Assembly: GCA_963573315.1 (NCBI GenBank)
Contig: OY752147.1
Location: forward strand, 1,240,001 to 1,304,000
Length of the DNA: 64,000 nt
Source of the DNA: Entomortierella parvispora
Taxonomy: Eukaryota; Mortierellomycota; Mortierellomycetes; Mortierellales; Mortierellaceae
Direction: 5' to 3'
The translations under genes were made by a program, and so were the position numbers. Under the pieces are notes generated by a model, which saw only the letters and a list, made by a program, of their open reading frames with translations, was not told the origin of the DNA and did no database searches. This document shows positions 10,846 through 21,436 of the stretch, piece after piece. Every line of letters starts with the position of its first letter. Position 1 is the stretch's first letter.

Positions 10846-12482
10846 ATGCGTCGTGACAGCAGCAACGGAATCTCGCTCTACGTCAGCGGTTTCAAGGACA
10901 GCACACGGTAAGTAGACTGCGTCCAACTCTCACAAACAAGCAAAGCGTTCTAACAAGCGACATATCAGTCCTAGCGATCTTGCTATTCTCTTTGAGCCTC
11001 ATGGACGTATTGCCGATGGTATGTTGGCTCCAAGAGTTTGCTGTTCTTTCCTTGGTTGCCTCCTCTGTCTAGTTACTCACCTTCTCTCCCTTCTCTGACA
11101 TCTTAATAAGTCTACATCCCTAAAAACTACCACACTGGTGTTCCCAGAGGATTCGCCTATATCCAGTAAGTTTTCTTTTGACCAGACTCTTCTTGTCCTC
11201 TGAAACCGCCATCCAATCGATGCGTCTGGGCACCTGACGCTATGACCGACGGGATTATGAGTGTTCAAAGTCCAGCACAATTTTGCCCAACTGAGCTGCC
11301 TGTCTCGCTGATATCTGATATCCTGTTCAACCACCCACCTACAAAGACTTCAAGGGAGCAGTCGTGAGTAACCCTGCTCCTAATCAAGTCAAGACAAGGG
11401 CTGGACAAGACTGGACAAGGATTACACAAGTCAAGATCATCAGAAGTGGCACTATGAAGACCTATTGTTGGCTCTCAAGAATTGTGGCAACAGCATGGCT
11501 GGCAACTGGACCTTTCCCCACATCTACAAGAATTGGAAACCACTCTTCTCCTCTGCGACATCAAGATGCAGACAGGATCCCCTCAAGACATTCTAACCAG
11601 TGACGCTCAAACCCACATCATGGTGTGCGCCAATTTCTTTATTGAAATGTCTACAGGTACGAAGACGATGAGGTCGCTAGCCGCGTCTTCGAGTCTGGCG
11701 AGCAATTCTCTCTTGATGGGCAGCGCCTAACCCTTGAGTATGCTCAAGGACGAAGAAAGAGTAAGTTTTTTTAGTTGGTTAGTGATAGTTATTACCCGTT
11801 GGTATCCTTATCCTAAGTGCTCTCCTTTTTCGTCCAAAATAGGCCCTAATCAGATGAGACAGTACGTTTACCGACATGGACACCATCGGGATAACTTGGA
11901 TAGTCCTAAAAGTTAACACTTTTTTTGCATTCTAGTGGTGACCGTCGTTCAGGAGGTGGCCGAGGTCGTGGACGTTCTCGTTCTCGATCGCGTGATCGCC
12001 GCTACAGACGCAGGTAAGCAGGACGTTCAACTCGGGTGACGGGAATCGATTCTCTTGTCCAATATTCATCCAAACTTACAGCAACTCATCTTACCTCGAC
12101 TAGCCCCCGTCGTTATTCTCGTTCCCGATCGCCTTCGCGTGATCGTCGGGATCGCAGAGACTACCGAAGAGACAGTCGCAGCCCTGAGCACCGTCGTCCT
12201 CGCTCATCCACACGATCGCGCTCTCGAAGCCCCTACAGACGCGAGAACAATCGCCGCTCTCCTTCTCCTCGAGGACGTGATTCTTACCGTTCGCCCTCTC
12301 CCAGACGTAGATCTCATCGTTCGCCCTCTCCCAAGCACCGATCTCGCTCGCCCAGAAGATACAGTCCTCGCCAGCCGACCACTAGCCAGGAGCAGGGAGA
12401 GTATCTGGCAGCAGAGGTCGAGGGATACACACCACCTTGCGCACCCTATCCAGCTTCCTTCAGTAATGATGTATACGAGTAA
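10846..12482 (+). CDS. SR splicing factor, SRSF10-like (RRM plus RS domain)
   Basis: Seven exons fit: 10846-10907, 10969-11018, 11111-11165, 11657-11760, 11843-11861, 11936-12013 and 12104-12482, giving 248 aa. The RRM (residues about 9-85) has an RNP2-like SLYVSGF and an RNP1 of RGFAYIQ. It is followed by AQGRRKSPNQMR, which closely matches the segment after the RRM in SRSF10/SRSF12. The C-terminal half is a classic RS domain of SR and RSPSP repeats. Such proteins bind exonic enhancers and recruit the spliceosome in the nucleus. The 19-nt fifth exon is a microexon. Intron 3 (11166-11656, 491 nt) is several times longer than the other introns of this gene and may carry alternative splicing. 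A polyadenylation-like AATAAA lies at 12499. Confidence 0.88.
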
Positions 12483-12498
12483 CGTTCAGTGTTGCATC

Positions 12499-12504
12499 AA
12501 TAAA
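12499..12504 (+). terminator. AATAAA polyadenylation-like signal after the SR gene
   Basis: The hexamer lies 17 nt after the SR protein stop codon. It is the only canonical signal in the short gap before the Crinkler-like fragment. Confidence 0.5.
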
Positions 12505-12646
12505 ATTCCATCCATCAGGGTCACGAGCTAGTGATTGCGTTCTGTACTTTCGCGTTGCCATCATTCGTTCTCTTGAGTATCTTCCTTCTCACACACACAG
12601 ATTCACGTTTCTCCGTTTCTCCAATGCCAATACAAGCGAAAGTGAC

Positions 12647-12861
12647 ATGGCGGCAACTACACTCACCCTCTTCTATCTCATCAGCGGCGAGGTCGCGTTC
12701 CCTGTTGAGACAACATCTGACAAGACAGTCGGCTTATCCTATACACCTGCAGAATTATGATGGTCGGTTTTGCAAGGCAACATCTCAGGTGCCATTAAGT
12801 GATACAAACTTTGTGGATTTACGCACCCTAGCGACATGGGTGAGTGAACTCACGAAGTTAT
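12647..12861 (+). pseudogene. probable fragment of a Crinkler (CRN) N-terminal header domain
   Basis: An ATG at 12647 opens a 37-codon frame reading MAATTLTLFYLISGE, then FPVETTSDKTVG, before a TGA at 12758. This resembles the ubiquitin-like header of CRN proteins in oomycetes and early-diverging fungi, which begins with a TLFCLVDGE-like strand followed by a VGDLK-like helix. A shifted frame just downstream reads NFVDLRTLATWVSEL, similar to the header's conserved LTLWRVSI part. One stop and one frameshift would therefore separate the halves. The match is from remembered family patterns, not a search. The C-terminal effector part is not recognisable. Confidence 0.42.
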
Positions 12862-14148
12862 GCTAGTGTAACTTGGTGCATGTGGTTTTCTGACGGGCGT
12901 CTATTTTGATGTATATTGATGAAAAGCGACGAAGTTCTTCTTTCCATGGTGAAGGATTCGAGTCGTCAAGGGACCTTAGCTTCATTAGCTTCTGCCAAGA
13001 ACAGAAAAAGATTGAACGCGACTACGAGATGTCCACAAAAGTCAGTCAGTCGAAGTCTCGCCGACTTGCTGCTCTGGAAAATACCTCTCGAATCTTCCAT
13101 CTCGTACTCCTGTTTGACAAGAAGGACCACACTCCCAGAAATTATCTACTCTCTCAACTGAACGGCGGACAACAATTCTATCAAAGACTTCAAGAGTCGT
13201 CTGGATGAGTTGGACAGCGAAAACTTGCTCTCGCTTTTTAACACGGCTTACAGTCGACTGAAGGAAGGACTCTTCGTGAAAAGGAGATCCAGTTGCAACA
13301 CATTCGAGCGATTTTCATGCTGAATACAAATACCCTCATTCTTTCTGTCGTGGTAGCAAACCTCGCTAACAAATTTCAAACTCGTCGTTGCGAATGACGA
13401 AGCCACTGTCCTACCTCTGTGTGCAGAAAGCAGGTCCAGGTCTTATCGTTCAAGACCACAATGTCACTGTGCCGTGGAGACGACTGGGCCAGGGGATGAG
13501 AAGCTCCGCCTTGTTGACCTGCGTTGTGTCTGTTCCAAAGGTGCCACATCCGGCTATGGTCGATCATGTCGCCTGCCCGTCCTGTTGCTTCTCGTGCGAG
13601 AAACTGGTCGACCTCAAGGAACACATCAACTCACATTTGTTACGCGGACCAGCCACTCGACGCCAACAACGACTCCGAGCGATCTAAGAAGCGACCCAAA
13701 TATGTGTCGATTGTTGGTGAAAAGCAAATATATACCTTCTCGAAAGTCCTTGACCTTCCGCCTTATAACTGGGACCCATCACGAAAAAAATAAACAAGAT
13801 TTGTTGAGGACTGGGAGGAGGGCCGAGGATAGAACTTCTTTGAAAGCATAGTCTCTGAGAATGAGGCACTGTGCACGAATATCCTTCTCAGTGACCATGA
13901 AATGGCGATGCTCGGGTACACCTAACGAGAGCCATGGGACGATCGGAGACTTTGGGACGGTTTTGAAGCTTAAGGAACTGTCGGTTGTCGCGTTGGATTG
14001 GAAAAGCAGCAGTCCTCCCTCCTTTCATTCCTCTCATTCTCTCGATCCCATTCCTCATCAATCTCGCAATCTCTGTGGTCTCTCATTCTCGTCTTCCTCT
14101 TGTTCGTTCATCATCCATTTCTACAAATCCAGCAACTTTATTCAACAC
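12862..14148. other. degenerate sequence between the CRN-like fragment and the Crypton
   Basis: Several overlapping frames of 60-125 codons exist on the plus strand between 12906 and 13860, none with a recognisable domain. Codon use changes frame repeatedly, as in a decayed gene. It may be the rest of the Crinkler-like gene or an unrelated relic. The last 150 bp before 14149 are C/T-rich and probably hold the Crypton promoter. Confidence 0.35.
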
Positions 14149-16623
14149 ATGGCAGGGACATCAGGACGTAGGCGCACAACGGACGCTGAGCGCGATGCGG
14201 CTCAGGAACCACATGATGCCTTGACTTCTGAGCAAGCAAATAAAGTCGCATTTGTGGCCAACGAAGAGCACCACCATTCCGAAAAAACGACACGTACGTA
14301 CAGAAGTATTGTCAGTCGAGGTCAGGCCTTTCTGAAAAAAATTGTGGAAGCGAAACAGATCCCAGCTGGGCTAAACGATTACGACAAGGCGTTTTCTGAG
14401 CCGATCGAAGCCTCTCCAGTCGCTCTCCTCCAGTTCACCGTCAATTACTTGAGTAAAGGGGACTACAAGTACGCCACGGCTGAAGGGATTCGTAGTGCTT
14501 TCAAGGACCACTTCCGTAGCTTGGGCTGTCGAGGCGATTACTGGCGGGAGGACGGCAAAGGCGGCTATATTGGCAATCCTGTTTACGATCCCGAGTTTAG
14601 CGATTACATAAAGTCACTCAAGCACAAGGAAGGACGATCAGGAAGCCGTAACCAGAGTCTTGCCATGTCATACAGGCACATGACTGCCCTGATGACACAT
14701 CTTCAGCGTCCAGAAACCATCAAGGAGCACGGTCAAGCTGTCTGCCTAATGTTTGAAGCGTTTGCAGCAACGGCTTTTACAATTTGGACCAGGTATTTAA
14801 TTTGCTTTTTCCTCTGTATGAGCTCCTTGAAGTGGATGGTGGAATGGTGGTTTAGATGATTACTAAGTGATTGATTCCCAACTGCAGGGTCGATGAACTG
14901 GTGAAGTTGAAAGGTGCTGACATTCAATGGGACCAAATCTCAGATACTGGAAGACCTTACTTCATCATCACGTTGACGTATCGCAAAACAAACCAGACCG
15001 ATGAAAAAAAAAGGCATCGCTTGGAAAGACAGAGGAAGGGACAATTATTGATCTAACTTGTTAATATCGAGTCCTTTTTACATGATCGTTACAGGCAACG
15101 CTTACCACATCTACCCTACGCCAGATGAGCCTCACTCCTGCTGCTACACAAAACTTCTTGCAAGGAAACGGTGGCTAGAGTTTCACTCACGGGAAATTCA
15201 GCCTCAGGATCTCATCTTCCCGAGTCTCGACAGCAAAGGAAATCCAAAGCTTTTGGAAGAGATGACAAATCCTCGTGTCAATGGGTATCTCGACACTTTC
15301 ACGTCCAAGATCTCTACACTCGCGACAGTCGCCGAAAGTGGAGGAAAAGTGAGGTTCACATCGCATTGCTTCCGCAGAGGCGGTGCTCAACACCGATTCA
15401 TGTTTGCCAAGGAGAGGTGGTCACTAAAGGCCATCAAGTGGTGGGGAGGATGGTCGGATGGTGAGAGGACAGGCACGATTATGAGGTATCTGCTGGACGA
15501 GATTTCTCGATACGAAAGCGGATACAGTGATATGCTTGCGCCAGACCGAGACGACAGCAGACATTCTCTTTTCATGGGAGACAGAGGATCAGACAACTTT
15601 GATGTCACACTGCGGCCCCTGAGCATTGAGTTGCAGTCTTTCAAGGAGTCATTCGTCGAGGCATTAGATCTAAAGATCACACTGATGAAGCAGGAGCTCT
15701 ATTCTCAAGTGGCCCTCAAGGTTGGTACCATGATATCTGAGCAAATCTCCTCAATGGATGGCCTTTTATATAACTGACCCACCGCATCAGCTCAAGCAGC
15801 AGATGGACCATCGGTTGCAACACATGCGCAGCAGGACGAGGGAAATGAGGACCACGCTGAGCTTGACCTCTTATTTACCGCCCATGATCCAGTCGCTGCG
15901 GGCTCTGGATTTCCTCGTGAGCCTCCAGTAGCACCAAAGATCCCAGATGCAAAAGATTGGCGCGACTGTGTGAGACAGTGGAGATATGGGGATCCAAGCA
16001 AGAATTTTACCATTCCTCTAGCGGACTGGAACGCGGAAATGAGGAAAACAGACTCAGCAAGGTTCTCTCAACGAAAGGCCGTTGGAGAAGAATTCAAGCG
16101 TCTCAACTACAGTGAGAGGAGTATGGAGGCAGAACACGGGGCCGCCTTGGTTACCATCAAAGGGCTCCTGCGCTCCATTCGCTACAAGAACAAAGAGCGA
16201 GAAGAGGAAGAAAAGGAAAGCAGGTTGCGAGAAGAGGAAGAAAAGGAAAGCAAGTTGCGAGAAGAGGAAGAAAAGGAAAACAGGTTGCGAGAAGAAAGTC
16301 AAAAGGAAAAGAAGACATCAACAGTGAGCACCTCTGGCTTGGACGCCCGCATGCAGGACCCAGTTGCTGCACAGAACTCATTTGTCCCGCAAGAGCAAGA
16401 AGAGGTGGAGCAAGAGGAGAATGAAGAGGAGCCATTGATCCGGCGTTACCACCATAAGGAGAAGCCGACGGCTGTAGTCAAAGAAGATGGGAAAGAAGAC
16501 AGAAAACGCGAGGGACGAGAACAAGATCCGCGAAAGAAGGAGACAAGATTGGCCGCTCAAAAGCGGCAGGCATCTCCACTCATACAGGAAAGCTTGCCCA
16601 GACCTTCCAGGCGCGTGAAATAG
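14149..16623 (+). CDS. Crypton tyrosine recombinase with GCR1_C-like DNA-binding domain
   Basis: Exons fit at 14149-14792, from 14888 to about 15010, at 15095-15724 and at 15791-16623. The catalytic tyrosine-recombinase set is present. The first Arg lies in WTRVDELVKLKG, with its codon split by intron 1. HCFR follows (His at 15364, Arg at 15373), then GGW (Trp at 15451) and the nucleophile Tyr in IMRYLL at 15487. Such enzymes cut and rejoin DNA through a Tyr-DNA link. The C-terminal part starting near 15955 (DWRDCVRQWRYGD) resembles the GCR1_C domain typical of fungal Cryptons, and is followed by a Glu/Lys coiled coil. Intron 3 has a CTGAC branch site. The second intron does not resolve: the frame stops at 15054, and no in-phase GT donor was found before the acceptor at 15094. 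A GC donor after the A9 run (15003-15011) would work if the run were one base shorter. Confidence 0.82.
16201..16310 (+). repeat. 30-bp tandem repeat inside the Crypton coiled coil
   Basis: Units at 16201-16230, 16231-16260 and 16261-16290 differ at one or two bases, and a partial fourth follows. Each codes ten residues of the EEEEKESRLR type. The repeat keeps frame and lengthens a charged coiled coil. Confidence 0.9.
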
Positions 16624-17593
16624 AGAGGCCGTATGTGTTTCTTATGATGGATGGTATCTCGCTTATTTAATAAAAAGCATCACAATGCAAATTAGTAAGC
16701 ATCAATTGCTACCATGAAGTCGAATCTTTTTCTGAACGACCAAGTGGTTTTCTTTTGGAGATAAAAAATAAAAGAGGCAGAGTAACTCTCAGAATGTGCG
16801 ACCGCCCTTATCATAGCCCACAAGTGGACTAGACAAGATCATCAATAAGCAACAAAGGACCTTTCCGAAGAAAAGAACTCTGAGCTTCGCTTCCCTCTAT
16901 GGGCAGCGCACTTCAACTCATCGTCGAGAGTAAACTGTGTGTCTAAGTTGGAAAACAAAGACTGGAGATGAACTAGACAGAAATCCTGTAAAGTACGATC
17001 ATAAGGAGAAAAAAAGTTCCTGTTGCGGGACTTCTTTTATAGTCTTGGAAAGGTGACTGTTGTGAGAGGGATGAAATGCAGACAGGGCTCAACCAACTGA
17101 AAGGCTGTGGTTCAATTGGGACAGTGCGAAACAGATCAAAGTTGTTTATAGCGGGGAGACGATTTCATTCCACTCTGGAGAAACTGGCATTGCCGTCCTG
17201 GCGACAGAAGCAGAGGAGAAGAGAGAAATATATCCGAGATGAAAGACCTCCATCTTTCCATTATAAAGAAGAGAGATGGGTCTTGCGGCTAGCCAGACTG
17301 GTTTAATTTCTTCACACTCCAGGCCAGCTCTGCACACCTTCTTCCTCACTTGCCGTGGGGTGTGCACAAACAAGACTCAAACAAGACGAGGGAGGGAGGG
17401 AAGGAGAAAAATCAAAACAGAGCAGCAGTCACTTTTTTTTTTCTTTTTTTTTTTTTTTTTTTTTTTCCCTCTTCTCCACTCGCCTTACAAAGCAGCAGCC
17501 TCGCTTTTCCTCGGCAGCTAGAAAGTGCGCCAGGGCCTGCAGTCGAATTGTTCCTCCTCTTTCATTCTCAGTTCCATCTTGCGCTTACTCGTC
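16624..17593. other. intergenic region before NUG1, with poly-T tract
   Basis: Short frames on both strands near 17076-17373 show no domain or splice support. A T-rich homopolymer at 17433-17466 (one C interruption) and a long C/T-rich leader precede NUG1. Confidence 0.5.
17433..17466 (+). repeat. poly-T tract
   Basis: A run of about 34 T residues with a single C lies about 130 bp upstream of the NUG1 start. It may be a nucleosome-excluding promoter tract or a retroelement poly-A tail read on the other strand; no retroelement is recognisable beside it. Confidence 0.7.
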
Positions 17594-19850
17594 ATGGGAA
17601 GAAACAACAAGCCCACCATCAAGGGCCACAGACAGGCCAGGGCCGCTGCCAATGCCCATGCCAATGGCGGAAGTACGTTCCCATGTTGCTCTACTGCGGA
17701 CTCGTTATTCCTGCATGTCTTTCCTCATTCGCTCGTCGCTCCAGGGGAACAGCCACGACGAGGATGAACTTTTATAAAAAGTCAATGAAGTCAAGACCTT
17801 GCATCCAGGCATTGTTCCAACTAACCCTTGACTACCACTACTCCCTTCCTTCTAGAACTCAGAAAGGATCCAGGTATCCCCAACCTGAACCCTCTTCGGG
17901 AACAGATGCTTCTCAAGAAGAAACGTGCCGCCGAGGCTAAACAGCTTCAAAAGGAGGCACGAGAGAATGCCATGAACAAGAACCGCAAGATCATCTCGCA
18001 CTCGAACCCTGGTTCGATCATGGACATGGCTAAGAATGCTGCCTCCAGAGCCAGGGAATTTGATGCAACCGCTGTAGAAGTCAAGGCCGATGACGGTGTC
18101 AGGGATGTTGTGGATTCTGCCGCAGTCGGTGGCAAGGATAACTCTAGAAAAGCTTACTACAAGGAGTTCAGGAAGGTGCTCGAGAACGCAGACGTTATTC
18201 TGGAAGTGCTGGATGCCAGAGATCCTCTCGGATGCAGAACTAAGCAGATTGAGAGACTTATCATGGATGCAGGAACGGACAAGCGTATCATCCTTGTCCT
18301 CAACAAGATTGGTAAGAGGGATTTAATTGCTAGATGAACCCACCTTACATCAGACTCGGTCCCTTTCCCGCTTCTTTTATCCCCTCTGGATGGTTAATCT
18401 ATTATTTGTTTTTGGAAATGTTAGATCTTGCCCCCAGAGAAAACGTCGAACAGTGGCTCAAATACCTTCGTCACGAATATCCCACAATTGCCTTCAAGGC
18501 CTCAACACAATCACAGCGCACCAATCTCGGTCAGAGCAATGTCGGAACGGATATGGCCACAGAGGACATGTTGACGAGTAGTGAGTGTTTGGGAGCCGAT
18601 CAGTTGGTCAAGCTCTTGAAGAACTATTGTCGAAATGCCAACATCAAGACCGCGATCACAGTCGGAGTCATTGGATACCCCAACGTCGGAAAATCGTCCG
18701 TCATCAACTCGTTGAAGCGTTCCAAGGTCTGTGGCGTTGGTTCCACCCCTGGTTTTACCAAGGTCGCTCAGGAGATCAACTTGGACAAGAACATCAAGTT
18801 GTTGGATTGTCCCGGTATCGTCTTCAGCAAAGGAGAGAACGGAGAGACCTCGGCCGAGCTGTTGCTCCGTAACTGTGTCAAGGTCGAATTGCTCGAGGAT
18901 CCCCTCTCGCCCGTCGAGTTGATTGTGGGACGATGCAGGAAGGATCAGCTCATGGAGATGTATAGCGTTCCTTATTTCGAGGATGTTAATGATTTCTTGG
19001 TCCACTTGGCCCGTCAACGTGGAAAGCTGAAGCGTGGAGGTATCCCTGATATCTTCTCGGCTGCTCGCTCGGTCCTGAACGACTGGAACTCCGGAAAGAT
19101 CCCATACTATACCATTCCTCCCGCTACAGCCCATACGCCGGCGGCTGCTGCCTCGCTTATTGAGGGATGGAGCAAAGAGTTTGATATCGATACTCAGGAG
19201 GATGTTCAGGTTCTGAGCAGTATGAGATCCACTGTCGACATGAAGCATGCGATGGCCTTGACTGCCAAGGAATCTGTTCAAGGACAGATGGACCTGGAAG
19301 AGGACATGGAGGACGGTATGGACGATGATGACGAGGATGAAATGTCGAATGGAGGTGATATGTCCATGGATGAGGATATGGACGAGGATCACGACCAGGA
19401 GGCGCCGGTTCTCGGACGTTCATCCAAGCCTATTATCAACTTTAAACCCAAGGGCAAGAAGCTGGAGCCCAAGGTCAAACCCCAGATGGCGTTTACACCC
19501 GAAGAAGCCGAGCTGAACCCTCGTTTGAACCAGGACCGCAAGAAGATGTTGAAGCAGCAACAAAAGAAGGCTCGTAAGCTTGCAGCGGCTGTGGAGGCTG
19601 GCGAGGATTTCGAGATGGATGACGATGATGAGGGCATGGATGGCGATAGCTCGTTTGGTCAAGCTTCTCGCTTTGACTTTGGAAGCTTTGGCGGCCAGTT
19701 TGGTGTGTCCAATGACTGTAAGTGTTTGTTTTTTTATGTCGTTTGTTTTTTGTGGTGAGAACCGAAAAAGAGTGGTTTGGATATTGACGCGTTTCAACAA
19801 TGATTCCTTTTGCTTTTGCAATAGTGCCTGACGAAGACGACGATCTGTAG
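17594..19850 (+). CDS. NUG1: Nug1/GNL3 nucleolar GTPase, 60S ribosome assembly
   Basis: Exons are 17594-17672, 17856-18311, 18425-19717 and 19825-19850, giving 617 aa. The GTPase is circularly permuted, as in the YlqF/YawG group. DARDPLG comes first, then the G4 motif NKID completed across intron 2, then the P-loop GYPNVGKSS and finally the G3 motif DCPG. The N-terminal [11 protein letters not shown] segment and [12 protein letters not shown] are typical of Nug1/nucleostemin (GNL3). The C-terminal part has an acidic stretch rich in Asp, Glu and Met, followed by a basic Lys stretch, and the protein ends in EDDDL. Nug1 acts in the nucleolus during large-subunit maturation. The short last exon of 26 nt supplies only the final acidic residues. 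Confidence in family is high; Nug1 versus GNL3L naming is less certain. Confidence 0.9.
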
Positions 19851-20195
19851 ATTAGACCATCTATCCCCTCTACCATTATCTATGTACTTGTTCCCATTAC
19901 GACCACATAGAGATCATATCCATCATCATATCCCTTCAATTGCATTCACTCAATAATATTTGTTCAAAAAAAAAAGTCGCCCTTGCGTGAGTGACTGTCT
20001 CTCAAACACGCACGTTCGAGACGCGCGTCCTCGAGCTTGCGAAAGACGCTCCCTTGCTATTTCAAAGGTCATTTCAACTTTACTGTCTTCTCCATCCTCG
20101 ACCAAGACCCAGCATCAGCCTTTACAGATCAGGATCGACCTAGGAATCAAGGACAATCCCAAGCAAGAACACAACCCAAAATAGACAAGCTTACC
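19851..20195. other. intergenic region between NUG1 and PAC2
   Basis: This 345-bp gap holds the NUG1 3' end and the PAC2 promoter. A TTCAAAAAAAAAAGTC stretch at about 19963 and several GCGC clusters near 20015-20040 are visible. The PAC2 frame is open upstream without a better ATG. Confidence 0.5.
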
Positions 20196-21140
20196 ATGAA
20201 CTCATTTGTGCCATCTCCAGGCTTCGATGTCAGTCGACTCAAAGGCACGACCCTCATCCTGCCCTCTGTTTCCATCGGTAATGTGCCCCAACTTGCGACA
20301 GACCTCTTTCTTTCAACTGTGCACCTGGACAGAGTCGGTTGTATCGAGGACGAGAATGTGATCCCTGTTCTCGGACCAGCCGACAGACTCCACCCCGCCT
20401 CAGGATCCGGCAACTCACAAGAACAACAACAGCTCTCACTGGCTATTGAGGTATTCCAGTCCAAAGATGGTCAGTGGACCATTGTCCAACAGCGCTCCCC
20501 TACGGTCCGACACCGCTCCCACTTCTTTGCTGATAATCTGGTGAAGTTCATTAAAGACTCTGGATTTGCCCAGGTGTTGGTCCTCGCCTCTGCAGATGGT
20601 GCCCGAAGGATCGATGTTCAGTTGCGGTCAGGAACACCAGTTCGGTACATTGGCTCACCAACCCTGTCACCGTCGCTGATCGAGAAGATCCAAGGATTGG
20701 GACTGCAGCCTTTGGAAAGTGTCCCTCCCACAGAGGAAGAAAAGAGAAATGCCGAGATCCATAGGAAAGAACAACTGCAACAACAACAGGCTAAGGCTGC
20801 CGCTTCTGGACTAGCAGATCGTGTCCAGGGAATACAACTCGAGGCAGAGCAAGATCAAGCACAGCAGGTTTTTGAAAAGGTGCCCAGGATACCAAATGGT
20901 GGAATCGCACGTCGATTGCACTCGCTTTGTCAAGAACAAGGCGTGGCCATCCTGACCTTGGTCTTGTTTGCGATGGAAGGTGACAATGCTCCAGATGCCA
21001 TCTTTTTGGCCAATGTGACCAACGCTATATTCAGTGTTCATGTCCCGACTCAACAACAGATCCTGGATGGTGAAGGGTGGAAGTTCCCAAAAAGTTGGGA
21101 TTCGCTCTATGGCAACACTCATCACGAGGATATGTACTAA
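20196..21140 (+). CDS. PSMG2: proteasome assembly chaperone 2
   Basis: A single exon of 314 aa starts at the ATG at 20196. The sequence follows PAC2/Add66: an opening LILPSVSIGNVPQLATDLFL, then HFFADNLVKFI, then QVLVLASADGARR and a C-terminal FPKSWDSLYG. PAC2 pairs with PAC1 to guide assembly of the 20S proteasome alpha ring in the cytosol. An insertion rich in Gln (about residues 190-215) separates the core from the C-terminal helices. An upstream in-frame extension without a good ATG was rejected. An AATAAA at 21162 follows the stop. Confidence 0.88.
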   Translation: MNSFVPSPGFDVSRLKGTTLILPSVSIGNVPQLATDLFLSTVHLDRVGCIEDENVIPVLGPADRLHPASGSGNSQEQQQLSLAIEVFQSKDGQWTIVQQRSPTVRHRSHFFADNLVKFIKDSGFAQVLVLASADGARRIDVQLRSGTPVRYIGSPTLSPSLIEKIQGLGLQPLESVPPTEEEKRNAEIHRKEQLQQQQAKAAASGLADRVQGIQLEAEQDQAQQVFEKVPRIPNGGIARRLHSLCQEQGVAILTLVLFAMEGDNAPDAIFLANVTNAIFSVHVPTQQQILDGEGWKFPKSWDSLYGNTHHEDMY

Positions 21141-21161
21141 GTACTCGTGCACCTGGAATAT

Positions 21162-21167
21162 AATAAA
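21162..21167 (+). terminator. AATAAA signal after PAC2
   Basis: The hexamer begins 22 nt after the PAC2 stop codon, in the gap where PAC2 and SPT4 converge. Confidence 0.5.
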
Positions 21168-21436
21168 AAACAAGGAATCGAGCTCTTCAGACCACCGCTT
21201 CCAACCGTCAAGAGATGGGTTTCCCAGACCGTCTTTTATTTTTTTGAGGTGTCAGGCGTGGGTATGCATATGGTACAATTTAATAGGTTGCATGGTCCCG
21301 CCCATGCTGCCCAGCGGCGATCAGCTTGTCCTTGTCAGATTTAAAAACAGGAACCGAGTACAAAAAAGCGAGTCGAGTCCTGGCATGAAGAGAGATTTAT
21401 CCTTTCCATAGTGTGATGTTGATCCAACGGTTTTCT

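Larger units (their letters stand above)
14149..16674 (+). mobile_element. Crypton DNA element (coding body; ends not defined)
   Basis: The tyrosine recombinase plus GCR1_C-like layout defines a Crypton. Cryptons lack terminal inverted repeats and long target-site duplications, so the true ends cannot be read from one copy. An AATAAA at 16669-16674 may end the transcript. Confidence 0.7.

Noticed and set aside
17100-17125. GGTTCAATTGGG, a second tRNA T-loop-like string
   Set aside because: No cloverleaf could be drawn around it.
18511-19392. 293-codon minus-strand frame opposite NUG1
   Set aside because: It is antisense to the conserved GTPase core, so the long frame follows from codon bias there.
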